Shown here: positions 1 to 8,634 of the stretch, in pieces
Numbering within the stretch: position 1 is the first letter of the stretch
How the letters are laid out: each line of letters opens with the position of its first letter
Assembly: GCA_026419775.2 (NCBI GenBank)
Contig: JAOPGA020000840.1
Span: forward strand, 102,549 to 166,548
Reading direction: 5' to 3'
From: Acrasis kona
Taxonomy: Eukaryota; Heterolobosea; Eutetramitea; Acrasida; Acrasidae
Length of the DNA stretch: 64,000 nucleotides
Translations under genes and position numbers: made by a program
Notes under the pieces: generated by a model
Database searches by the model: none
Told to the model about the DNA's origin: nothing
Seen by the model: only the letters and a program-made list of their open reading frames with translations

Positions 1-1075
1 AGCAGCACAAATGGACTTCTTCCCAAAGACCAAACTATACTACACCAGCACTCACGCCGGTCAAATCTACATTCCGTCGGTCAACTGGGCATTGATGGTG
101 GCATGCATCGGATCCATGATCATTTTACCAGACTCTGAAGAATTGGCGGAATCTTACTGCATTGCGGTGGCCGCCGTGTTGTTGATCACCGCCGTCCTGT
201 ACATTGCTGCCATGTTCGTGAGCAGCACCAGGGCCAAATGGATCAGATGGTTGCTTGCAGCAGCATTCATCGTTGCGTTCATGCCCACGTTAACATTCTT
301 CATGATCGGTAATTTACCAAAATTAGCAACCTACGGATGGTTCCCAGCAGCAATCTCTGCCGTACTATTCATCGTGATGATGGCGTGGTGGTTGGGCCAA
401 CAACGATTCTATCAGAGCAACGGAAGCGACTTGATCACAACGTTCGATGAGTTCCGCAACAAGTACGAAGACGTCAACAGGGTGCAAGGAAACGTCGGAG
501 TGTTTTATTCCAACGCGAACGGCGTGCCGAGTTATGCCGCCAAATACATTCAGCTCATGCAGACGCTTCCAGAGACCATCGTGTTTTTGAACATTCGTTT
601 CTATCAGGTGCCTGTGGTCAAGGAAAAGTATCGCGTCAGCGTTAAAAAGTTACACAAGAACATGTACAGAGTGACCGCTCGTTATGGATTTTTGGAGGGT
701 ATCGAAATGAACATACCAGAGGTGATTCGCAAGGCTGGATTTGCGGTGAGCGATACTTTGAATCAAGTCGGAGACGTGAGCAAGGATGCATTGAACGGAG
801 AAGTCGAGATTACTGGAGTGGGCAGCGATGACGAGGATATCGTGAAGCATCGCAAGATGACCAAGTCGGCCAGTCGATACGTGTTGCCTCAAGGTCCCTT
901 GTGTGCTTATTTCGTTCCTAGTTACAATTTGAAGGTCAACCAGAAGGAATGGTTCTTTGTGAGATATCCAAAGAATGTTTATATTTTTATGCAACGCAAT
1001 AGTTTGTCCATCACTCATTCGTTCCAAATTCCTGTTGATTTGATGATTGAGTTGGGAACAGTGGTTTATATTTGA
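1..1075 (+). CDS. KUP/HAK/KT potassium transporter, C-terminal part (gene enters from the left edge)
   Basis: Proton-coupled K+ uptake permease of the plasma membrane or an endomembrane. The reading frame is open to the left edge of the window (codons from base 2), so only the C-terminal half or so is here and the first Met visible at base 11 is internal. The family signature GQIYIPSVNWALM is present, followed by several hydrophobic spans (roughly residues 25-130 of the visible part) and then the long hydrophilic cytosolic C-terminal domain ending in VVYI. That order matches the last membrane helices plus C-tail of KUP proteins. No intron is needed in the visible part. An ATTAAA lies just after the TGA. 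Identification is firm; substrate specificity (K+ versus Cs+/Na+) cannot be read. Confidence 0.9.
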   Translation, partial: AAQMDFFPKTKLYYTSTHAGQIYIPSVNWALMVACIGSMIILPDSEELAESYCIAVAAVLLITAVLYIAAMFVSSTRAKWIRWLLAAAFIVAFMPTLTFFMIGNLPKLATYGWFPAAISAVLFIVMMAWWLGQQRFYQSNGSDLITTFDEFRNKYEDVNRVQGNVGVFYSNANGVPSYAAKYIQLMQTLPETIVFLNIRFYQVPVVKEKYRVSVKKLHKNMYRVTARYGFLEGIEMNIPEVIRKAGFAVSDTLNQVGDVSKDALNGEVEITGVGSDDEDIVKHRKMTKSASRYVLPQGPLCAYFVPSYNLKVNQKEWFFVRYPKNVYIFMQRNSLSITHSFQIPVDLMIELGTVVYI

Positions 1076-1089
1076 ATTAAAAAAGGTTT

Positions 1090-1959
1090 TTATTTTACAT
1101 TGTGAATGATTTGTCTCTTGTGATTGTAAATGATCGAGGAGTGTGTTTCTTCTTTGAAGATGTAAATGTTTGAGTTGGTGACTGATTGTGACATTTTGTG
1201 ACCCATTGCTGCTGGTGTGATGTCGTCCTTATCTCCATAATAAAAGTTAACGTGTTGGCATTGAACTTCCTTGAGACTGAATCCCCACTCTGCTACAAAA
1301 AGCTTTGACTCATGCACGTACGCTTCGGATCCTTGTGAAAAACTTTCTTTGAATGCTTTGGCAAAGTCATTGGTGAATTGATCGTCCTGCATGACTTTCT
1401 TGTCCACTTCACAAGTTGCAGATTTCCTAAAAATGTCAGCAAGGTCTGGTTTTTTGGAAAGTGGTAAATATAATGTGTTTATGAAGGGACGAATTATGAA
1501 CGGAGTCCAAGTCGTGAAGAAGAAGGTGACCTTTTGTCCAAAGCACATTCCATCCAATCCCATAGACTGAGGACCCATGCCTGCTACGATTGCGACGCTC
1601 TTTAATTGTGTTGGTGAGAAATGTCTTGCGCATGCTAGTGCATATGCTGTCCCTCCTGAAACTGCAATCATACTGAACTGTTCAATCTTTAGGTGATCAA
1701 GTAGCTCTGAAACGTCTTTAGGCCAATCTAGTACCGTACGATTATCTTGAAAAGTGGATAAACCAAATCCTGGTCTGTCGATAGATATAATGCGTACGTT
1801 CTCATCAGTGTCCCACAAGGCTGCTTCCAGCCTCGACGATGGTGTTCCGTGGCAGTAAATGATGGGATAGCTGTCGGATGGTCCGTATTGTGCAAACCCT
1901 ATTTTACGACCATCACTCAGTGTATAGATTTGGTTTAGTTGTGTTTGTTCTACCTCCAT
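1090..1959 (-). CDS. Alpha/beta hydrolase fold protein
   Basis: Single-exon 289-residue protein of the alpha/beta hydrolase superfamily. Visible are the oxyanion-hole motif HGTPSSR near residue 37, an IDRPGFG motif following strand 4, and the nucleophile elbow AVSGGT near residue 100 (Ser in an xSxGG turn). A probable acidic residue lies in GDKDDITP near residue 243 and a probable catalytic His in ETHSS near residue 267. There is no signal peptide, so a cytosolic esterase or lipase-like role is likely; the substrate is unknown. Its stop TAA is part of an AAATAAAA polyadenylation signal. It lies tail to tail with the KUP gene, 14 bp apart. Confidence 0.82.
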   Translation of the reverse strand: MEVEQTQLNQIYTLSDGRKIGFAQYGPSDSYPIIYCHGTPSSRLEAALWDTDENVRIISIDRPGFGLSTFQDNRTVLDWPKDVSELLDHLKIEQFSMIAVSGGTAYALACARHFSPTQLKSVAIVAGMGPQSMGLDGMCFGQKVTFFFTTWTPFIIRPFINTLYLPLSKKPDLADIFRKSATCEVDKKVMQDDQFTNDFAKAFKESFSQGSEAYVHESKLFVAEWGFSLKEVQCQHVNFYYGDKDDITPAAMGHKMSQSVTNSNIYIFKEETHSSIIYNHKRQIIHNVK

Positions 1960-2306
1960 GAAGGTGCAACAATATGTTTGTTATTTTCGGTTTGGATCGA
2001 TTTTTGGTTGTACCTTTTATACCAATACTTCAATTGAACTTGTTTATCTGCTTCAATTGAAGATTGAAAATAAGATTCGGAAACATTTGTTAAGATGACT
2101 GTCATCTTTATTGTAATCCAGGTGAGATATCTAATTGTCAAGTGAGAATTAAATTGTCAAGTGAGGAGCCTCCTATTCGCAATAAGATTGGACTTTCGAC
2201 TTTGCAAAGATTAAAAAGATACATAAGTATTGAAGTTTTGTTAATTTACACAATAAAGCAATCCAAACTTTGATGTTTTAAATCCGTTCATTTTTTATTT
2301 TGTACA
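1960..2306. other. Intergenic, upstream of the hydrolase and downstream of the RING-YEATS gene
   Basis: AT-rich, about 350 bp. It must hold the promoter of the hydrolase (minus strand) and the 3' end of the RING-YEATS gene, whose AATAAA-type signal lies about 10 nt after its stop. A short minus-strand open frame here has no recognisable features. I see no RNA gene. Confidence 0.5.
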
Positions 2307-3137
2307 TTATGATATTAATATTTCATAGTCTTCGTCGTCATCAAAGTCGCTCATAACCGCATGAGGCCTGTCATCTATAAACACATCATCATCTACATCA
2401 ATTACGTTGTTTGGTGTTGGGGTCGGAATCTCGTCCAAGTCCACCACCAGTGTAGGTTTCTCCTTCGGAATCTCAAACACCACGACATGTGTTGATTGAT
2501 CTTTCGCTGCAGAAAAGTTTAAGTGATGGGTCAATGTCATTGGGTTGTGGTTAAGGGATGGCTTGAAATGCACGCCTACTTGTACAAGGAATGTTCCCCA
2601 CCCAGATCTATGTAAACAAAAAGGAGCTTTTCTTAATGTCACAAAGTTGGGTTCAAATGTAGGGTGAAGGTTAACATCAATGTGAGATATATAGTCCTTG
2701 GATTGGTCCTGTTGGTCGTTAATGTGTTCATCGCTCATTGTTACAAACAATGTCCACTTGTGATTTATTAACTTTCCACCCTCGATGACTTGAGAATGTT
2801 CATTTCCTATATGTATTCTCTTTCTTACAGTATTGAATGTACTAGCTAGCCTTCTCTCCTCCTCTATTTCAGCCACTCGCTCCGCATACTCATCTTTAAA
2901 AACGATGGTAAGCAGTTCTTTTAGCATTGCATTTGGTCTAAGATCTTCAGCATTTAGAAATGATACATCGCTTCTACACAATGGACATATTCTTCTTGGT
3001 TGTTTTAAAACATTTTCCATGCACGTTTTGCAGAAAGAGTGCGAGCATGGTAGTGCAACTGGCTCTACAATCAGCTTTAAACACACTATGCAATTAAAAT
3101 TATCGGCTTTGATGTTATTCCCATTCGTTGTTTCCAT
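2307..3137 (-). CDS. RING finger-YEATS domain fusion protein
   Basis: 276 residues, one exon. Residues 16-54 form a C3HC4 RING (C16, C19, C31, H33, C36, C39, C51, C54), as in E3 ubiquitin ligases. A short charged linker follows. Residues about 104-228 match a YEATS domain: it opens with RIHIGNE, then INHKWTLFV, NLHPTF and SGWGTF. In YEATS readers of acylated histone lysine the acyl-lysine pocket is built from the H.[ST]F loop and the aromatic of the G[YW].GF motif, and both are kept here. The C-terminal 50 residues are acidic (DVDDDVFIDD). The inferred role is a chromatin reader that ubiquitinates, or is recruited to, acylated histones, acting in the nucleus. I do not recall this pairing as a standard architecture. 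Confidence 0.85.
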   Translation of the reverse strand: METTNGNNIKADNFNCIVCLKLIVEPVALPCSHSFCKTCMENVLKQPRRICPLCRSDVSFLNAEDLRPNAMLKELLTIVFKDEYAERVAEIEEERRLASTFNTVRKRIHIGNEHSQVIEGGKLINHKWTLFVTMSDEHINDQQDQSKDYISHIDVNLHPTFEPNFVTLRKAPFCLHRSGWGTFLVQVGVHFKPSLNHNPMTLTHHLNFSAAKDQSTHVVVFEIPKEKPTLVVDLDEIPTPTPNNVIDVDDDVFIDDRPHAVMSDFDDDEDYEILIS

Positions 3138-3393
3138 TAGAGTTCAGTTTTTAAAAATAATAATAATGCTCATTGTAAGGAACTGTCAACACATCCCCAC
3201 AAACAATTCAGTAAAAACAATATGATAACAGTACATCTTGTAGATCAGTGTTGCTCGAAAATTAATAAGGCTTATTAATAACTCATTGATAACATGAGTG
3301 TGTTACATGTCGCGGAGTTTGTTTCAAGATCCACTTTAGAGCTTCCCCTTAGTTGGCTAACTATTTGTAAATCGGATAAATTAAAATCAAAAC

Positions 3394-4519
3394 ATGGTCA
3401 GATCACTTTTACTCATATTTATTGGATTGGTCGCCGCGATCTATTGTGAATCGATCAAGCTTAACGTCGGCCAGTTCTCTGTGGTGCCTATTAAACAAGA
3501 CACATACCAAGAGTTTGAGGTGTATATCAGAGGCAAGCACAGAGGAGTTTACCTACAAGTTTCACCTTATGGATGTGATGGTCCAGTTGAACTTTTTGCC
3601 AGCGGCAAGCCAAACCCTACAGAAGAACAACATGAGTGGAGAAGCAAGGGAGAACGAGTTGGTAACCCCACAATAACATTCATTGATGAAAAAGGTAAGC
3701 ACTCACTTGTGGTCAACTTATTTTACTATTTCAGAACACGGAGATGCACCTCTATACTTCCAAATTAGAACAAAGAAGGGAGCAACATGCCTTGCCCACG
3801 TTGTCGCTCACATCCGCCACTTCCAAAATCTCCTACAACTTTCACAAGGCATTCCCGCCTACAGCACTTTCCGTGGTCCAACAGATCAAATTCAATTTGT
3901 TGAATTCAAGATGAGCAAGGAAGAGAAGGATGTTGCACTTGATCTTGCTTTCCTAGTCACAAACGTTAACGGATATACTGCTAGCTACAGTGCATATGCA
4001 AGCACCACCAACTCGAGACCAACTGAATACAAGCACACTTGGGCTGGAAGCAGTACCGGTAGTGGCCACTCCATCATTAACATCTCACACGAAGACGCCA
4101 AATTTGTTCCAGGAACGTACTGGATTGGAATTCAAAGAAATTCAAGCGCCGAAGACGCATACTTCTCAGTTGTTGCACATACCATCACCAAGAACGGAAC
4201 AGAAATTGTTGATGTTCCCGTCCTTCTTCATGACACCATTGTTCAAACTGGAATAAGCTTGCCAAACAGATACACTCACTTTACATTCTACTCTGAGAAG
4301 GCTGCTAGAGTCGTTGTCAGGAAGTCATCAGGAGATGTCAAGCTATATGCCTCCACTCAACCAGCCCCAACAAAGGAGAACTATGAATACGAAGGAAAGC
4401 AAGTCGAAGACGTGTACGTTGAGTTGTCAGTGGAAGCAAACAAGAAGTTCTTATACGTAGGTGTATTAGGAACAAGCGGCTCTGCCTCTACTTTTGACAT
4501 TGGATACATAACCGAATAA
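3394..4519 (+). CDS. Secreted protein with three tandem PPC-like beta-sandwich repeats
   Basis: CDS join(3394..3694,3735..4519), 361 residues; the 40-nt intron restores ...DEKEHGDAPLYF. A signal peptide (MVRSLLLIFIGLVAAIYC) is followed by three units of about 115 residues, each carrying the same core. The cores are VELFASGKPNPTEEQHEW, YSAYASTTNSRPTEYKHTW and VKLYASTQPAPTKENYEY, each followed by a YWIGI- or LYVGV-type strand. This is the pattern of bacterial pre-peptidase C-terminal (PPC) domains (DLYV....P....Y). There is no protease domain and no membrane anchor, so a secreted binding or structural role is inferred. The TAA overlaps AATAAA. Confidence 0.75.
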
Positions 4520-4546
4520 ATGTTGATTTCAATTACTTGTTGTTTA

Positions 4547-6319
4547 TTAAAATCCACTCTTCTTTCCATGTATTCTTTGATTGGCGTCGTCTCGCAACAC
4601 AAACTTTTGTACTTTACCTGACAAGGTCATGGGGAACGTTTCTGTGAAGAAGATATATTTGGGTATCTTGTAATGGGCGACCTTCTCCCTACAAAAATTA
4701 ACCACATCACTCTCAGTCATTACTTGTCCCTTCTTGAGTATGATCCAAGCACAAACTTGCTCACCGAATTTAGAATCATATACACCAACAACAGACACAT
4801 TACTGACTTTATTGTTCGTCATCAAAAATTCTTCAATCTCACGAGGAGAAATATTTTCACCACCCCTGATGATCAAGTCTTTTATTCTACCAACAATACT
4901 GGCATAACCTTCCTTATCTATGATAGCCATATCTCCGGTGTGCATAAAACCATCTTCATCAATGGCGTCCTTTGTTGCTTGAGGTTGTGCCCAGTACTCC
5001 TTCATTACAAGGTATCCTTTGGTACACAATTCACCAGGAACATTAACATCACAAGTCTCACCAGTGGTGGGGTTGATAACCTTACACTCCACGTGAGGAT
5101 GAATTTTACCAATTGTAGTGACTCTCCTATGAACAGGATCATCAATGGAAGATTGAAAACTAACAGGACTTGTTTCAGTCATACCATAACAAATGGTCAT
5201 ATCACGCAAGTTCAACACATCAATACACTGCTGCATAGTAACAATAGGACAAGTACTTCCTGCCATAATACCAGTCCTCAATTTATTAAAATTATATTTT
5301 TTCAAATCCTTCTCCAAATAGGAAGTAAACATGGTCGGAACACCATGCAGCCCCGTACATTCATAATCATGAGTAGCCTGAAGTGCTGCCATCGCATCAA
5401 ACGAAGCACCTGGCAAAACAAAAGAAGAACCATGCGTAACACAAGCCAAAACACCTAAAACCAAACCAAAACAATGAAACAATGGAACGGGAATACAGAT
5501 TCTATCTACTTCAGAAAGATTCATGCGACCACCTACAAAATAACCATTGTTAAGAATGTTGGAGTGAGTTAAGGCAGCAGCTTTACTTTTACCAGTTGTG
5601 CCGCTAGTAAATTGAATATTAATAACATCATGACAAGATAAATTTGTTTGTGCAGAGTTGACCATTGCAAAGTCTTTATCACAGTTTAGTAGATCATTTA
5701 TGTGTTGGACGCCATAGAAGCGATCTCCTTCCGGACCACAGTGCCAAACGTGTCTTAAAGAAGGCAGTTTCTTCGAATGAAGATCCGTTCCATACTTTGT
5801 GCGCATGAGCTCAGGACAGAGTTCTAGAACCATTGAGATGTAGTCGGAGGATTTGAAATTGGGAACAATCACAAGGCCCTTACATTCTGAGAGATTGATG
5901 GCGTGCTCCAATTCGGTCAACCGATAGGCCGGATTTAGGTTGGTTAGAATGATGCCTACATGCATACATGCAAATGCAAGGAGAATCCATTCATAGTTAT
6001 TAGGCATAAATATACCGATGCGATCCCCTTTTTTATATCCCAATTGAAGCAGACGAGTGGACACGCGTATAATGTTTTCATCTAATTCACTAAATGTCTC
6101 GCTAATCTTCTGCTCTGCGCAATTAATTACATTTCTTGACCCAAATACGTTGACTTGACGCTTGTAGTTCTCCCCGATGGTCTCAGTGAGCAATGGTTCG
6201 CTTGTGTCGCCAATAACGTGTGCTTTTGTTAAACCTCTATCGTTACTAAGATCAAAGAAGGTTCTTTTTGGAGTGCTTGCGTATCGATTGGCCAACTTGG
6301 TTATTCCTCTTGGTTTCAT
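4547..6319 (-). CDS. Medium-chain acyl-CoA synthetase (ACSF2-like), probably mitochondrial
   Basis: 590-residue single-exon member of the ANL adenylate-forming superfamily. It activates a fatty acid with ATP and CoA to the acyl-CoA. The P-loop signature FTSGTTGKSKAA, the A5 motif GMTETSP, the A7/A8 region HTGDMAIIDKEGY...GRIKDLIIRGGENI and the catalytic lysine motif LSGKVQKF are all present and in order. The N-terminal 25 residues are Lys/Arg/Ser/Thr rich and free of acidic residues, which suits a mitochondrial presequence. Overall layout and length resemble ACSF2. It is convergent with the PPC-like gene, with 27 bp between the stops; its own stop forms part of TAATAAA. Confidence 0.9.
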   Translation of the reverse strand: MKPRGITKLANRYASTPKRTFFDLSNDRGLTKAHVIGDTSEPLLTETIGENYKRQVNVFGSRNVINCAEQKISETFSELDENIIRVSTRLLQLGYKKGDRIGIFMPNNYEWILLAFACMHVGIILTNLNPAYRLTELEHAINLSECKGLVIVPNFKSSDYISMVLELCPELMRTKYGTDLHSKKLPSLRHVWHCGPEGDRFYGVQHINDLLNCDKDFAMVNSAQTNLSCHDVINIQFTSGTTGKSKAAALTHSNILNNGYFVGGRMNLSEVDRICIPVPLFHCFGLVLGVLACVTHGSSFVLPGASFDAMAALQATHDYECTGLHGVPTMFTSYLEKDLKKYNFNKLRTGIMAGSTCPIVTMQQCIDVLNLRDMTICYGMTETSPVSFQSSIDDPVHRRVTTIGKIHPHVECKVINPTTGETCDVNVPGELCTKGYLVMKEYWAQPQATKDAIDEDGFMHTGDMAIIDKEGYASIVGRIKDLIIRGGENISPREIEEFLMTNNKVSNVSVVGVYDSKFGEQVCAWIILKKGQVMTESDVVNFCREKVAHYKIPKYIFFTETFPMTLSGKVQKFVLRDDANQRIHGKKSGF

Positions 6320-6528
6320 ATTGATTGGAATGATTTTTGTTACAATGAAGTTCTTTGATTCAACTCAACTGTGTGTAATATTTTTTGTATTATATTAATA
6401 TCAATAAGAAACCCTACATAAAATCAAATTCACCATTGGTCTTCGATATTATTAATAGAATTTGAAAGCTTCACTATACCCGGCTCGGCTTTGACCATTG
6501 ATGATTTAAGGAAGATAAGAGGTTAAGG

Positions 6529-6583
6529 TTGCTTTAAGCAATTTCCCTCCGCTTCCACCTAAAAGCAGGTGCGGGAGTTTTTT
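6529..6583 (+). ncRNA. Candidate structured RNA end: two hairpins followed by T6
   Basis: Between two divergent genes lies TTGCTTTAAGCAA (6529-6541), a near-perfect palindrome. It is followed by a stem in which CTCC plus CACCT (6547-6560) pair with AGGTG plus GGAG (6567-6577), closing a small loop, and then six Ts (6578-6583). A GC-rich hairpin plus T-run is the usual end of an RNA polymerase III transcript. I cannot find convincing A and B boxes upstream, so this may simply be a promoter-region palindrome of the MFS gene. Confidence 0.2.
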
Positions 6584-6614
6584 ATTTTGTACACAACAGA
6601 ACTTACAAAACAAT

Positions 6615-8409
6615 ATGATTCAAGTAGGCGAGGATGAGCGTGTGGACACCAATGAGAAATTGGTCCATAGAAATCACGATGACGATGATGATGTCGAGCA
6701 GACTCCGACTTTTGCACCTGTCACATTAGAAATGGAGGACATAACAAAAGTTAATGACAGATTCAAAGATGTTCCGCAACATGAGCCGCCACCAGAAGCA
6801 ACAACGCCAACACCGATGCCATGGAAGCAAATAGTAGTTGTGTTCACAATATTTATTTGCGATATCTTCGCATTATCAACATTATCACCAATTGTTGGAT
6901 TCATGGTTGTAGATTTTGGCTTAGCACACGATGTAGATGACAATAACATTGGCTATTATGCGGGTATGATTATATCCGCATATCCTTTAGGTCAATTCTT
7001 CTTCGCGTTCATGTGGGGATACTTATCAGACAAGTATGGGAGAAGACCTATATTGATGATAGGTATAGTAGGTAGTGCCTTTTGTTCTTTATTGTTTGGC
7101 TTTTCTACCAATATCTATTGGGCGGTAGCTGTGCGTGCTATTCTTGGTGCACTCAATGGCAACAATGGTATATTCAAGGTTTGTTAAAAACAATGTTTAT
7201 TTACACTAAATAATTAAAAGACTTATCTCGGCGAGATCACAGATAAAAGTAACCAAGCAAGGGCCTTCTCAATGATTGGATTGTCATTTGGTATAGGTAA
7301 GCATCACATATAGTCAAACTTTTAAAACTGCTTCAGGTAATGTGTTCGGTCCCATCATATCAGGTTTTGCAGCAAGACCTCACATACAGTATCCAAATTT
7401 GTTTGTAAGATTAAGCAACACTCCAGTACTATCATCCATCGCCCAACTCTTCACTACATTTCCATATTTGTTTTTAAATCTTATTGTTTTTTTGGTCAAC
7501 TTGATTGGTTTAATATTAGCAATATTCTTTTTGAAGGAAACAAATCGTGCAATACTTGATCGTAGAGAACCAAAGCAGGATATTGAGATGAGAGAAACTG
7601 AAGTTAAAGTCGAACCACCGATGAGCGACGAAGAAACACAGGAACAAGAACTCCAGCAACAAGCACAAGAAGAGGTTTTCAATACAATGTTCAAGTTCAC
7701 AATACCACGCTCACAACGTGTTGTTGTAATAAAGTTTCCTGAGTGGTGGCCCCGTAACGAAATTGTAAGAACTAGACCGCCTTTAACTTGCAGTCTCATC
7801 CAAACCATGGGTGCAGTTTGTAATCAAGGTTTTATGGCTTCATCTCCGCTCTGGATGATGTTGTCATATGAAAACAGGGGTTTGAACTTTGGCACTCAAG
7901 AATTAGGTATAATGGGTACCATCTTAGGTGTAGCAATGTTTCTATATCAGTTGTTGTTGTGTCATGTCGTGCTTAGCAAGTTCGGTATTCTTAATTCTCT
8001 CCGCGTCTCTTGTGTAATTATGGCTGTAATATATCCCTTCTTCCCAGAAATCAACTTGCTCACTAAATTGTCTTCCATAATACCGATGTGGGCTGTATTA
8101 GTGTTGGCAAACATTGTGAGAATTGTAATCATGCAGACAGTTATGACAGGATGCAACATTATGCTTAACAATAGTGTTTCCCCACAAAATATGGGTAAAC
8201 TGAATGGTGTTGCCCTAAGTATTAATGCTATAGGGAGAGCATTCGGTCCTATTGCTGCAACCACAGTATTCAGCTACTCTATTTATGGTACTAAATTTCC
8301 TTTTGATATTCACTTGATTTTCATCTTGCTATCCTGCATCTTGCTGTCTATGGTGCTGATGACTATACGTCTACCTAAATCCCTCAATGAACCCAGAAAG
8401 CACAAATAA
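6615..8409 (+). CDS. MFS transporter, ZIFL/TetA-like
   Basis: CDS join(6615..7178,7221..7296,7337..8409), 570 residues, introns of 42 and 40 nt. The N-tail is acidic and cytosolic (a run of five Asp) before TM1. The MFS motif DKYGRRP follows TM2-TM3, and the frame across the introns reads GIFKTYLGEITDKSNQARAF then GIGNVFGPIISGF. This matches zinc-induced-facilitator-like carriers, where an A..SEI.. segment leads into G...GP..GG. A long central loop rich in Gln and Glu separates the two six-helix halves. The substrate is unknown. Confidence is high for family and splicing, low for the transported compound. Confidence 0.88.
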
Positions 8410-8634
8410 TATAACCACATACCAATAAATACTTGAATTGAAGATTAATGCGCTCTTTATTTAGTAGTCAAAACTTGTCGAATGGGATAAAATGATTTTA
8501 TCTTTGACGCCAGCTGACATTCCGTGACTTTTGACATTATACCTGAACTCCTGACGCGCATAGCCAAAAAAGTAAAAATAAGATTTTCCAGGATTGACAA
8601 GTAATTTTTCTATCTAGTAAACCACATCCACCTG

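Noticed and set aside
650-1027. 125-residue minus-strand ORF within the KUP gene
   Set aside because: Antisense shadow of a clear coding region, no domain, no promoter room.
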